Shown here: positions 42,286-50,680 of the stretch, piece after piece | How the letters are laid out: each line of letters begins with the position of its first letter | How positions within the stretch are numbered: position 1 is the first letter of the stretch | Assembly: GCA_963805255.1 (NCBI GenBank) | Contig: CAWDTK010000027.1 | Span: 1-64,000 of the forward strand | Length of the DNA: 64,000 bases | Reading direction: 5' to 3' | Source: Bog-532 sp963805255 | GTDB lineage: Bacteria > Actinomycetota > Actinomycetes > Streptosporangiales > Streptosporangiaceae | The notes under the pieces: model-generated | The model's input: only the letters and a program-made list of their open reading frames with translations | Databases searched by the model: none | What the model was told of the DNA's origin: nothing | Position numbers and translations under genes: made by a program

Positions 42286-43879
42286 CTTGCCGTTTAACCT
42301 GCGCGTTCGCGTCGTGCCTTGGGCGAGGCATCCCTTTTCGTCGTCTTCCCCACGTCGTGGCGGGGTGCTGGGCGCCGGTTCTTCGACCCTGGCGGCCGTC
42401 CGGGGCCGGGCTTGCCGGGTTTCGGCGCACCGGCCAGGCAGGGCAGGGCCTGGTGGATGTTCCGGAACCCGCGGCGGACCCGGGCCGGGGTCAGCCGCCC
42501 GGGCGGGGCGGGCCGTTCCCAGGGCAGGCGCAGGTCCGCCGCCAGCGGCCGGGCGAGCCAGAGCTGGGCATGGCAGGCGATGACGATCCAGGTCCATCGG
42601 TCAGCGGCGGCCGGGTCACGCAGTTTCGGGGCGGTCCAGCCAAGGACCTGCTTGAACAGCCGGAAGGTGTGCTCAAGATCAAATCGGCGCAGGAACGCCT
42701 GCCACAGCCGGTCCACCTCAGCCGGGGCGGCGCCGGTGACTGGGCACCATAGCCACACCGGCTTGGGGTCCCGGTCGCCGGGCAGGTGATCCACCTGCAG
42801 CCGGATCAGGGTGCCCTCGATCACCGGCAGCGGGCCGCCGTGGTTCAGCCAGGCGGAGCGGTGGGTCAGCCGGGGATGCAGACGGTCCCACGCCTGCGCG
42901 ACCGCGGTGCCGTACCGGGTGGTCTGGGTGGTCGTGGTCACGGCTGGGTCCGGCCAGGTGGCCGGGTCCGGGAGAGCGAACTCCCGGCCGTGCCGTGGCG
43001 GCCGGCCATTGGTACCAGGCTGGCGGGCCGGCACCGGGAAGTGCAGCACCCGGTCAGAGCGCAGCCGGCCCAGGACCTGCACGGGCAGATCCGCGAGCTG
43101 GTGGGCCAGCCGCATCGGGTCATACCCGGCGTCGAAGATGACCAGGATCGGGAGATCTCCCTCCTGCCAGTGCCCGGCGGAGATCAGCCGGGTGATCACC
43201 TCACGGACCTGGGCGGCAGTGACCTCGGCCTCGTCATCGCCGCGGCCCAGGCGCACCGCGTCCAGCACCGCGGTCCATGAGGTCCGGCCCGGCTCCAGCG
43301 CGGCCACGACCGAGTACGGCCAGCCCGGGATCATCTGCGCCTGCCCCTTCCCGCGGCCATACACGTGGCAGAACAGCCGGTCCGGGCTGGTGGCCGCACC
43401 AGGCCGCAGCCAGTTACTCACATCCACGGCCAGCATCAGCCGCCCGTCCGCCGCCCGCGGTAACGGCAAGCCCGCCAGGCACCGGCGCAGCCGCGCGATA
43501 TCGATCCGCCCGCAGTTCAGCGCGTCATACAGGGCACCATGGCCACGCCGGTGCCCCGGCGCCAGCGACAGAGCGGCCAGGTTCCTGACCGGGCCGTCCG
43601 CGCACAGCACCGCGTCCGTCAGCTCGCACAGCTCATCAGCGCGCCCGGTCAGGCAGGCATGGAACTCGCGGCGGAACCGCGCCAGCACGGCGAGCGTGAG
43701 TGGCCCGGTACCGGGGTTCTCTGGCAATGTGTCCATCACGGCCTTCACAGTGATCATGGTCCTTTGGCGAGAACACATGATCACGCGGAGGCCGTACTCA
43801 CGCACCGCGACACGCCGGGATCACCCGGAAGAAAACGTACGAAACACCCAGGCCACAGCCACGTAGGTTAAAGAACAAG
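42286..43879 (-). mobile_element. IS701-type insertion sequence, copy A
   Basis: 1,594 bp with terminal inverted repeats of 15-17 bp (CTTGCCGTTTAACCT at the left end; the right end reads CTTGTTCTTTAACCT inverted). One transposase gene on the minus strand. Confidence 0.88.
42294..43736 (-). CDS. IS701-type DDE transposase, copy A
   Basis: 480 aa from the ATG at 43736 (GAAGG 5 nt upstream); ATGs at 43757 and 43805 are alternatives that add up to 23 residues. Features: FRREFHACLTGRADELCELT, HRRGHGALYDALNCGRIDIA, LMLAVDVSNW (first catalytic Asp), ILVIFDAGYDPMRLAHQL (second Asp), and FDLEHTFRLFKQ-VLGW (Glu). The tail is basic (KNRRPAPRHDVGKTTKRD). Intact and identical to copy B, so the duplication is recent. 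Confidence 0.9.
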   Translation of the reverse strand: MDTLPENPGTGPLTLAVLARFRREFHACLTGRADELCELTDAVLCADGPVRNLAALSLAPGHRRGHGALYDALNCGRIDIARLRRCLAGLPLPRAADGRLMLAVDVSNWLRPGAATSPDRLFCHVYGRGKGQAQMIPGWPYSVVAALEPGRTSWTAVLDAVRLGRGDDEAEVTAAQVREVITRLISAGHWQEGDLPILVIFDAGYDPMRLAHQLADLPVQVLGRLRSDRVLHFPVPARQPGTNGRPPRHGREFALPDPATWPDPAVTTTTQTTRYGTAVAQAWDRLHPRLTHRSAWLNHGGPLPVIEGTLIRLQVDHLPGDRDPKPVWLWCPVTGAAPAEVDRLWQAFLRRFDLEHTFRLFKQVLGWTAPKLRDPAAADRWTWIVIACHAQLWLARPLAADLRLPWERPAPPGRLTPARVRRGFRNIHQALPCLAGAPKPGKPGPGRPPGSKNRRPAPRHDVGKTTKRDASPKARRERAG

Positions 43880-44087
43880 CTAAGTTTCCTAGTCGGTCTA
43901 CCCCGTTACGTCGGGCTCGCGCGGGCCTCCCCCGCCCCCTTGGCGGCGAGCTTCGCATTCCGCACGCGCTCAGTCCGGTAGCGCCGGTACACACACCACC
44001 GGCCCCGGTGTAGCGCTGCCGCCTGGTACCGGCTGCGCCCCCGGCAAGACGCTGCGCCCCCGGCAAGACACCGGCGCCCGGAAATTC

Positions 44088-44137
44088 CGCTGGCCCGGGC
44101 GGCCAGGACGCCTTTGCCCTGTCCGCCCGGGCCAGCG
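44088..44137 (-). terminator. Hairpin downstream of the cytochrome b gene
   Basis: A perfect 15-bp stem (CGCTGGCCCGGGCGG against its complement) with a 20-nt loop, 36 bp past the stop codon at 44173. Just beyond, an 18-bp direct repeat (GCTGCGCCCCCGGCAAGA type, about 44034-44069) is present with no evident role. Confidence 0.8.
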
Positions 44138-44172
44138 GGCTGCCCGTCAGGCGGGTTTTTCGGAGGCCCTAG

Positions 44173-46080
44173 CTACTTGTCGCCTGCGGTCCCAGCGGGA
44201 TGCTGTTCGGGCGCCACCGGCCCTCCGGGCTCCTGTGGGCCCTCGGGCCGGGCGTTCCACGACCGCCAGACGAGCCGGTGCAGCGGGATGTAGCGCGGGA
44301 TGTCACGCAGGCCGGGAATGAATGGCACCAGCAGGAGCAGGATCGTGGCCGCTCCGGTCAGGTAGATCGCGATGAGGTCCACGTTGGTCGAGTTGTCGAA
44401 GCCGGGCACGTGGTACCAGAGCTGGAACAGCCACAGCCACGGCTGGCCGGGGTAACTGCCGGTCTCGTTCATCACGCCCCACTGGTTACCGGTCAGGTGC
44501 TCGGCCGTGGCCTGGTTGGCGTAGTAGGCCCCGTCATTCAGGAACAGCAGCGGCTTGGTGAAGTTGGTCCCGTAGAACGGCTGCGCGCCGGACAGGTCGG
44601 CGTCGATGGCCCCGCTGCGCGCCAGCGTGAGCTCGGTGGCCATCATCAGCGGCACGGGGCCGTCATTGGCCCTGGGCACCACCGGGTTGCCGTTCACGAA
44701 CTTGACCTTGGTCACCGCGTTGCCGTAGGCGGTCGCCCATTTCACCTGCTGGGCAGGGGAAGCCGCGTTGTAGATCCTGAGCGCGGCCGCCAGGGCCGGG
44801 TCGGTCGGTGCGTTCTTCGCCAGCGGGCTGAGCACGAAGGTCTGAGCGGCGTCGATGGGCTGCCGCACCCCGAGTATGTTCGCCGGGGCGAACAGGAGCG
44901 ACTGCGGCGTGCCGTTGTTGTTGTAGGGCGGCCCGTAGGTCGCGGTGTGGCTGGTGCCGTTCAGCTCGGTCGCGGCGGTGGCCAGGAAGTCGTCCGGGGC
45001 GACCTGGACCCAGCTGCGGACCGTGACCGGGGGCACGTTGGGCGAGGACAGCAGCCCGGCCAGGCCGAAGGTCAGGGCGAGCACCACCACGGAGGCGATC
45101 GTGCCCTCCTTCAGGATGTCGTACCGCCGGGTCGGCCCGCGCCAGGCGGCCCGGTCGGCGGCCCGGGCGGCGCGGCGGGCGGCCAGCCCGCGCGGCCGGC
45201 TGGCCGGGAGTGGGTGGCTCACGCCGCGCACCCGGACCAGCAGCACGTGCGCGCCGATGATGGCGACCAGGATGATGGGGAGGAGGACGATGTGCCACAT
45301 CAGCATCTGGCCGAAGTTCATCAGGTTGAAGAGCGCCCCGACGCCGACCGCGTTGAAGGCGTCCTTGCCGTTGGTGGCGATCCACTGGGAGTCGAAGTTC
45401 TGCTGTGACAGGTAGCCGGTGAACGCCTCGACGACCGAGGCCACGAACGCGACCATGCCGGTGATCCAGGTCATCGCGCGCCGCCCCCGCCAGGCGGCCA
45501 TCCAGAACTTGCCCCACAGGTGGATGACCAGGAACGCCATGAACAGCTCGACGCTCCACAGATGCAGGCTGTTGAAGAAGTGGCCCACCGGGTTGTAGTG
45601 CCACCAGTCCGGGCCGCCCAGGGAGATGGCGAGCCCGCTGGCGATCACCACACCCAGCGCGGCCAGCGAGGCCACGCCGAAGATGTATATCCAGGACCGC
45701 ACGTAGGCGGGCTGACGGTCCGGCAGCAGCTTGCCCGGCGGCAGGACCCGCACCGCCCAGTTGCGCACCCGGGCCGTCCACATGTCGTCGTCTGGCCCCG
45801 GTGTCCGTGCGGGCTCGGCGGCTGCGGCCCCGTCCCCAGCGTCATCGGCGAGGTCCACGTCGGACGCGCCGCCGGCTCCGGCGCTGGCCGCCGCCTCCTC
45901 GGTGTCCTTTTTCCCATGTGGGAAGGGGATCAGCAGGGCCGCGCCGAAGATGACGACCATGACGGCGATCAGGACGAGGTTCGCCACTGACACATCAAAG
46001 ATCGACCAGTGCACGTACGTTCCTGGCTGGTTCACATCGATCGCGGCGGGCGAGGAGCCCGCAACCGCTATGGCTGCCAT
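44173..46080 (-). CDS. bc1/b6-type cytochrome b protein, unusual long form
   Basis: 635 aa, ATG at 46080 with GGAG upstream. An N-terminal membrane anchor (LVLIAVMVVIFGAALLIPF, about 35-53) and an acidic linker precede a cytochrome b N-terminal domain: WIYIFGVASLAALGVVIASG, HLWSVELFMAFLVIHLW (His pair for one haem) and MWHIVLLPIILVAIIGAHVLL (second His pair). A roughly 230-residue extracytoplasmic insert and a last helix (LIAIYLTGAATILLLLVPF) follow. It differs from standard QcrB of about 545 aa, and no Rieske or cytochrome c gene lies beside it. Probably quinol oxidation with partners elsewhere, or an alternative target subunit. Confidence 0.85.
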   Translation of the reverse strand: MAAIAVAGSSPAAIDVNQPGTYVHWSIFDVSVANLVLIAVMVVIFGAALLIPFPHGKKDTEEAAASAGAGGASDVDLADDAGDGAAAAEPARTPGPDDDMWTARVRNWAVRVLPPGKLLPDRQPAYVRSWIYIFGVASLAALGVVIASGLAISLGGPDWWHYNPVGHFFNSLHLWSVELFMAFLVIHLWGKFWMAAWRGRRAMTWITGMVAFVASVVEAFTGYLSQQNFDSQWIATNGKDAFNAVGVGALFNLMNFGQMLMWHIVLLPIILVAIIGAHVLLVRVRGVSHPLPASRPRGLAARRAARAADRAAWRGPTRRYDILKEGTIASVVVLALTFGLAGLLSSPNVPPVTVRSWVQVAPDDFLATAATELNGTSHTATYGPPYNNNGTPQSLLFAPANILGVRQPIDAAQTFVLSPLAKNAPTDPALAAALRIYNAASPAQQVKWATAYGNAVTKVKFVNGNPVVPRANDGPVPLMMATELTLARSGAIDADLSGAQPFYGTNFTKPLLFLNDGAYYANQATAEHLTGNQWGVMNETGSYPGQPWLWLFQLWYHVPGFDNSTNVDLIAIYLTGAATILLLLVPFIPGLRDIPRYIPLHRLVWRSWNARPEGPQEPGGPVAPEQHPAGTAGDK

Positions 46081-46216
46081 CAGATGCTCCGGCTGGAAGG
46101 CGGGACGGGCCCGCGCGAAACAGTGTGGCGCCTAACTTCCTCCCAGGTGGGAGGGTTCATCCAGGGAGATGAGTCACTAGCCTCCAGGGACCTTCGTCCC
46201 CTTGTACCGCTCTAAG

Positions 46217-47810
46217 CTTGCCGTTTAACCTGCGCGTTCGCGTCGTGCCTTGGGCGAGGCATCCCTTTTCGTCGTCTTCCCCACGTCGTGGCGGGGTGCT
46301 GGGCGCCGGTTCTTCGACCCTGGCGGCCGTCCGGGGCCGGGCTTGCCGGGTTTCGGCGCACCGGCCAGGCAGGGCAGGGCCTGGTGGATGTTCCGGAACC
46401 CGCGGCGGACCCGGGCCGGGGTCAGCCGCCCGGGCGGGGCGGGCCGTTCCCAGGGCAGGCGCAGGTCCGCCGCCAGCGGCCGGGCGAGCCAGAGCTGGGC
46501 ATGGCAGGCGATGACGATCCAGGTCCATCGGTCAGCGGCGGCCGGGTCACGCAGTTTCGGGGCGGTCCAGCCAAGGACCTGCTTGAACAGCCGGAAGGTG
46601 TGCTCAAGATCAAATCGGCGCAGGAACGCCTGCCACAGCCGGTCCACCTCAGCCGGGGCGGCGCCGGTGACTGGGCACCATAGCCACACCGGCTTGGGGT
46701 CCCGGTCGCCGGGCAGGTGATCCACCTGCAGCCGGATCAGGGTGCCCTCGATCACCGGCAGCGGGCCGCCGTGGTTCAGCCAGGCGGAGCGGTGGGTCAG
46801 CCGGGGATGCAGACGGTCCCACGCCTGCGCGACCGCGGTGCCGTACCGGGTGGTCTGGGTGGTCGTGGTCACGGCTGGGTCCGGCCAGGTGGCCGGGTCC
46901 GGGAGAGCGAACTCCCGGCCGTGCCGTGGCGGCCGGCCATTGGTACCAGGCTGGCGGGCCGGCACCGGGAAGTGCAGCACCCGGTCAGAGCGCAGCCGGC
47001 CCAGGACCTGCACGGGCAGATCCGCGAGCTGGTGGGCCAGCCGCATCGGGTCATACCCGGCGTCGAAGATGACCAGGATCGGGAGATCTCCCTCCTGCCA
47101 GTGCCCGGCGGAGATCAGCCGGGTGATCACCTCACGGACCTGGGCGGCAGTGACCTCGGCCTCGTCATCGCCGCGGCCCAGGCGCACCGCGTCCAGCACC
47201 GCGGTCCATGAGGTCCGGCCCGGCTCCAGCGCGGCCACGACCGAGTACGGCCAGCCCGGGATCATCTGCGCCTGCCCCTTCCCGCGGCCATACACGTGGC
47301 AGAACAGCCGGTCCGGGCTGGTGGCCGCACCAGGCCGCAGCCAGTTACTCACATCCACGGCCAGCATCAGCCGCCCGTCCGCCGCCCGCGGTAACGGCAA
47401 GCCCGCCAGGCACCGGCGCAGCCGCGCGATATCGATCCGCCCGCAGTTCAGCGCGTCATACAGGGCACCATGGCCACGCCGGTGCCCCGGCGCCAGCGAC
47501 AGAGCGGCCAGGTTCCTGACCGGGCCGTCCGCGCACAGCACCGCGTCCGTCAGCTCGCACAGCTCATCAGCGCGCCCGGTCAGGCAGGCATGGAACTCGC
47601 GGCGGAACCGCGCCAGCACGGCGAGCGTGAGTGGCCCGGTACCGGGGTTCTCTGGCAATGTGTCCATCACGGCCTTCACAGTGATCATGGTCCTTTGGCG
47701 AGAACACATGATCACGCGGAGGCCGTACTCACGCACCGCGACACGCCGGGATCACCCGGAAGAAAACGTACGAAACACCCAGGCCACAGCCACGTAGGTT
47801 AAAGAACAAG
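46217..47810 (-). mobile_element. IS701-type insertion sequence, copy B
   Basis: Same 1,594 bp as copy A, offset by 3,931 bp, with the same inverted repeats. Flanked by CTAAG on the left and CTGAG on the right, the mirror of copy A. Confidence 0.88.
46225..47667 (-). CDS. IS701-type DDE transposase, copy B
   Basis: Identical in predicted protein to copy A at 42294-43736, with all three catalytic positions present. Its identity means short reads could not separate the two copies, which matters for trusting the assembly here. Confidence 0.9.
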   Translation of the reverse strand: MDTLPENPGTGPLTLAVLARFRREFHACLTGRADELCELTDAVLCADGPVRNLAALSLAPGHRRGHGALYDALNCGRIDIARLRRCLAGLPLPRAADGRLMLAVDVSNWLRPGAATSPDRLFCHVYGRGKGQAQMIPGWPYSVVAALEPGRTSWTAVLDAVRLGRGDDEAEVTAAQVREVITRLISAGHWQEGDLPILVIFDAGYDPMRLAHQLADLPVQVLGRLRSDRVLHFPVPARQPGTNGRPPRHGREFALPDPATWPDPAVTTTTQTTRYGTAVAQAWDRLHPRLTHRSAWLNHGGPLPVIEGTLIRLQVDHLPGDRDPKPVWLWCPVTGAAPAEVDRLWQAFLRRFDLEHTFRLFKQVLGWTAPKLRDPAAADRWTWIVIACHAQLWLARPLAADLRLPWERPAPPGRLTPARVRRGFRNIHQALPCLAGAPKPGKPGPGRPPGSKNRRPAPRHDVGKTTKRDASPKARRERAG

Positions 47811-47938
47811 CTGAGACGCTGTACGCCAAGTTCCAGGGCAGCTATAAGGGCTACGTGACCGCGCAGCTTGTCAGCGTCAGTTACGGCGCGACCGGCACCG
47901 CGGGCATGAACACCACCGTGGTGCATCTCAAATACTGA
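47811..47938 (+). pseudogene. DUF4352-like protein, C-terminal fragment
   Basis: ETLYAKFQGSYKGYVTAQLV then GMNTTVVHLKY and TGA. Joined to the part ending LVPGQSE at 42285 (through the CTGAG duplication) it gives a continuous domain end, which fixes the insertion point exactly. Confidence 0.8.
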
Positions 47939-48046
47939 GCCGACGCCAGACTGTGACCGGCGCCATGGAGATGCCTTGCCTGCATCGGCGACCGCTTGCG
48001 CGCGAAGCTGCTCAGCCTCGGCCGAAAGCCCGCTACCGGCTTGATG

Positions 48047-48340
48047 CTAGCGGCGCTCGAAGTAGTCGATGGCGGCCGCCATGAACGACGAAGCGACGCC
48101 GCGCGGGAACGCCATTTCCCGCATCTCGCGGTATTCACGCTCAGCCTGGGTCCGCGACAAAGCGGCCATCATGCGGTACGCCCTGGCCATCAATAGCCGC
48201 TCGCGTGCCTTCTCGCGGACCTGGGACGCGGCACCGCCATGTTTCCGGCACACGTATCCGCCGATGATGGCGTAGTTACCGCAGGGCTGGCCGTCCTTAC
48301 GGTGCGCCCGGCACTTCCGGGCCTGGCGGACACGGGCCAT
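48047..48340 (-). CDS. Small protein with Cys/His knuckle, last gene of the replication operon
   Basis: 97 aa, ATG at 48340 preceded by GGGAGAG. The N-terminal CRAHRKDGQPCGNYAIIG-GYVCRKHGG is a C-x2-H...C...C-x2-H zinc knuckle also present in the neighbour at 48466. A helical remainder (REKARERLLMARAYRMMAAL) follows. Proteins of this type accompany AICE and phage genes; function unknown. Confidence 0.7.
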   Translation of the reverse strand: MARVRQARKCRAHRKDGQPCGNYAIIGGYVCRKHGGAASQVREKARERLLMARAYRMMAALSRTQAEREYREMREMAFPRGVASSFMAAAIDYFERR

Positions 48341-48465
48341 GTGATCTCTCCCAGCACGGGTGTCAGGGTGACAGGTGACAGTGTGACGGTTCCATGGGGT
48401 CTACCGCGCGAGGGCGGTTCCATGGGGTCAATGGTCGCACCGTGGCGTTCCTGCCCGTCATGGGT

Positions 48466-49011
48466 TCATGCGGTGCCAGCCGCGGTACGTCTCCGCTTGA
48501 CCTCTGCCCTCAGATCGGCGAGCAGCCTGAGCTTCACCTCGTAGGCGTCGAGCTCGCGCTCGGCCCTGGACCAGCGGCAGAGGGCGTCGAACTCGCCGGG
48601 TGTTCCCCTGACTTCCTCGAAGTCGCGGTTAGCCGAGTACAGCGCCATCCGGAGCTGCTGGTGCTTCACGGCGATCTGTACTTGCGGGGCAGCGCCGCCA
48701 TGTCGGCGGCAAACGAGGCCGCCTTCGACGGCGGGTGCCTGGCACGGCTCGCCGTCACGGCGGGTGGCGGTGCAGCGGTCCCGGCCCTTGCGCAGCTTGT
48801 GCAGGCCGTCAGCAGGTTCGTCAGCCTCGCGCGCGCGCGTCACACGCGCACGCGCGCGCGACATGGGGTCGGCCTCGTATGTGTCCAATGCGATCTGCCT
48901 GAGCGCCCGGGCGAGCAGGTCGACGGCCTTGGCGGCAACCTCGGTGTATCCCGCGGCCCGCGCGCGGCGGATGATCTCGTCAAGCCGGTCAAGCTGTTCC
49001 TGCCGGATCAT
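48466..49011 (-). CDS. Helical protein with Cys/His knuckle, paralogous to 48047
   Basis: 181 aa, ATG at 49011 preceded by AAGGGG. The middle region CTATRRDGEPCQAPAVEGGL-VCRRHGG repeats the zinc knuckle of the next gene. The N-terminal helix (LDRLDEIIRRARAAGYTEVA) and C-terminal helix (LRLLADLRAEVKRRRTAAGT) are charged. A CG/CA alternating tract at 48828-48861 encodes its SRARARVTRA segment. Unknown function. Confidence 0.7.
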   Translation of the reverse strand: MIRQEQLDRLDEIIRRARAAGYTEVAAKAVDLLARALRQIALDTYEADPMSRARARVTRAREADEPADGLHKLRKGRDRCTATRRDGEPCQAPAVEGGLVCRRHGGAAPQVQIAVKHQQLRMALYSANRDFEEVRGTPGEFDALCRWSRAERELDAYEVKLRLLADLRAEVKRRRTAAGTA

Positions 49012-49091
49012 GGCGACCCCTTCAGGTCATCACCGGGCTCGGCATCACCGCTCCGCGGCCTTTGCGACGGCTGTCCGCGGCGCTATCTAGC

Positions 49092-49110
49092 GCGTCCATT
49101 CCGCGTCCAT
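49092..49110. repeat. Internal GCGTCCAT pair
   Basis: GCGTCCAT at 49092-49099 and 49103-49110, spaced 11 bp start to start, exactly like the pairs next to both att sites. It lies in the gap between two minus-strand genes. Confidence 0.5.
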
Positions 49111-49158
49111 CACTTCCGTTTCTGCTGTTCAGAGCGTTGTTAGCGGTGTCTGAAACCG

Positions 49159-49461
49159 CTAGATCTGCCCCGTGGAATCGCCCTGATCGCCGTCGCCATC
49201 CTGGCGCTGCCCGCCATCCGGTTCCCCGGTTTCGCCGGCATCTGGCCGCCGGGAGATGCGCCTGCTGCGGCTGCGCCGTTCGACGCCCTCCAGCCAGATC
49301 TCGGTCTCACGCATCGTCCGCGGCCGTTTCTGTCCGCCCCGAATGGACCGGTCGCGCAGCCAGCGGCGGACGTCGCGCATCGCTGCGCCCCGTTCCTCGG
49401 GTGTCATGTCGGTGAGGGACTTGCCCCACTGCGGCGGCGGGTCTTTCCGGCGGCCGCTCAC
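49159..49461 (-). CDS. Small charged hypothetical protein
   Basis: 100 aa, GTG at 49461 overlapping the upstream stop. GRRKDPPPQWGKSLTDMTPE then WLRDRSIRGGQKRP. The Asp/Gly/Gln-rich tail is probably disordered. No known family. Confidence 0.55.
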   Translation of the reverse strand: MSGRRKDPPPQWGKSLTDMTPEERGAAMRDVRRWLRDRSIRGGQKRPRTMRETEIWLEGVERRSRSRRISRRPDAGETGEPDGGQRQDGDGDQGDSTGQI

Positions 49462-50204
49462 AGCGTCAGCGCCTTCTCGACGAGGTGACGCTCGGCGGCC
49501 GGAAGACTGCGCACCAGGCGGCGTTCGCGGGCAGCGAAGGCGCGGTCAGGCAGGCCGGGAGATGCCCTCAGCTCGCGTCCGCGCTGCTGTCGCCCGCGCT
49601 TGCGGCCGGCAGGGTCGGCAGCGGCCATCATGCGCCCGATCCGGGCCAGCTCGCCAGGTGGCGCGGTCATCAGCTCATTAGCGAGCGCCAGCACCTCGGT
49701 ACTCCCGGCCGCGCCGTCAGGCCACGGCAGCCTGCCCTGTCTCGCCGCCTCCTGTGCCTTGAGCAGCATGTCGTGGTGATCCGGCCAGACCGCGCCGAAG
49801 ATCGTGAGCGCCCGCGGCGCGGCCAGCCATGGCGGCAGCGGCATCGTGCCGCCCAGCATCGCCCGCCATGCTTTCCGCGTGTGCATCCGGCCCGACCATC
49901 GCGACTCGGCGATCAGCGAGCCGCCTGCCACACCGCACAACTCCCGTTTGAGCGCCTCCGCATTGTCCGGGTCAAGACCGTAGGAGATCCATCCCAGGAC
50001 GGATATCCGCGGCCGCCGCAGCCCGCGTTCGAGGCGGGATAGCGTCGAGCGGTTCACACCTGACCTGCGCTCTAGTGCCCGCAGGCCCATCTTCCGCTCC
50101 GCGCGCAACTCGCGGAGACGAGCGCCGAGGGTGCGGGCGATCTCGTCCCGCTCGATTAGGTCCACCCGGCCGCTGGCCGGCACGCCCGTCTGGACGCGGA
50201 CCAT
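49458..50204 (-). CDS. XRE-type HTH regulator, long form
   Basis: 248 aa from the ATG at 50204; the frame is open further upstream but the composition there is not protein-like. The N-terminal HTH is LRELRAERKMGLRALERRSG-VNRSTLSRLERGLRRP. A C-terminal region of about 160 residues (PPWLAAPRALTIFGAVWPDH) is of unknown type. Probably a regulator of element replication or transfer genes. Confidence 0.75.
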   Translation of the reverse strand: MVRVQTGVPASGRVDLIERDEIARTLGARLRELRAERKMGLRALERRSGVNRSTLSRLERGLRRPRISVLGWISYGLDPDNAEALKRELCGVAGGSLIAESRWSGRMHTRKAWRAMLGGTMPLPPWLAAPRALTIFGAVWPDHHDMLLKAQEAARQGRLPWPDGAAGSTEVLALANELMTAPPGELARIGRMMAAADPAGRKRGRQQRGRELRASPGLPDRAFAARERRLVRSLPAAERHLVEKALTL

Positions 50205-50308
50205 GAACTGCACGCCTGGTGCCGGCTGGATCAATCCAGCACCTGCGTTCGTCCGGTCACTAGGATGTCCCAGCCCCGTTGACCTGCGCGAACGCCCGTC
50301 CGGCTTTG

Positions 50309-50680
50309 TCACGTTACCTCCTGGGATGGTTGCCCAATGCGTGCGCGCGCGCATTTGCGGGGCGGTTGCCCCCGTAGGGCTCGCTGGCGGTCGATGGACA
50401 CGACCAGGAGCGGCCAGTGGGGCAGCGGCCGGGTGTACAGGTCCATCCGGTTGGCCTGGTTCCACGCGCGGCCTTTGGTCTCCAGGTCGGCGATAGCGAA
50501 CCTGACCAGGTGATCGTCCGAGCGGCATGGACGGTGGTCCGGGTGACGGTGCACGTAGACGTACCGGCTGGTGCGCCGCCTGATTGAGTACATCCATACT
50601 TCGTCGGGTGCGTCGTTCATCTCGTATGGCGTGTACAGGTCATAGAGGCAGTCGCCGATCTTGTGCCTGAACTCGGTCAC
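50309..50680 (-). CDS. Hypothetical protein after the replication ATPase
   Basis: 123 aa, GTG at 50680 overlapping the ATPase stop (GTGA). KIGDCLYDLYTPYEMNDAPD ... YVYVHRHPDHRPCRSDDHLV ... PLPHWPLLVVSIDRQRA. No motif I recognise. Translational coupling suggests co-production with the ATPase. Confidence 0.6.
   Translation of the reverse strand: MTEFRHKIGDCLYDLYTPYEMNDAPDEVWMYSIRRRTSRYVYVHRHPDHRPCRSDDHLVRFAIADLETKGRAWNQANRMDLYTRPLPHWPLLVVSIDRQRALRGQPPRKCARARIGQPSQEVT

Larger units (their letters stand above)
42286..47810. mobile_element. Composite structure: two identical IS copies flanking a cytochrome b gene
   Basis: IS copy A (42286-43879) and copy B (46217-47810) are the same length and orientation, and their transposases are identical. 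The outer flanks are both CTGAG (42281-42285 and 47811-47815), a 5-bp target duplication. The inner flanks are both CTAAG (43880-43884 and 46212-46216). The unit interrupts a DUF4352-like gene. It can be read as a composite transposon or as a circle integrated by IS-IS recombination. Confidence 0.88.

Noticed and set aside
42319..43871. Plus-strand frames inside both IS copies
   Set aside because: They are duplicated identically in both copies and are antisense to a transposase with full catalytic motifs.
44173..46080. Calling the cytochrome gene qcrB
   Set aside because: Haem-ligand pattern fits, but length, the extra N-terminal helix and the large extracytoplasmic insert differ from standard QcrB, and no qcrA/qcrC lies beside it.
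48828..48861. CRISPR-like or iteron repeat
   Set aside because: The alternating CG/CA tract has no repeat-spacer structure. No CRISPR array or cas gene is visible anywhere in the window.
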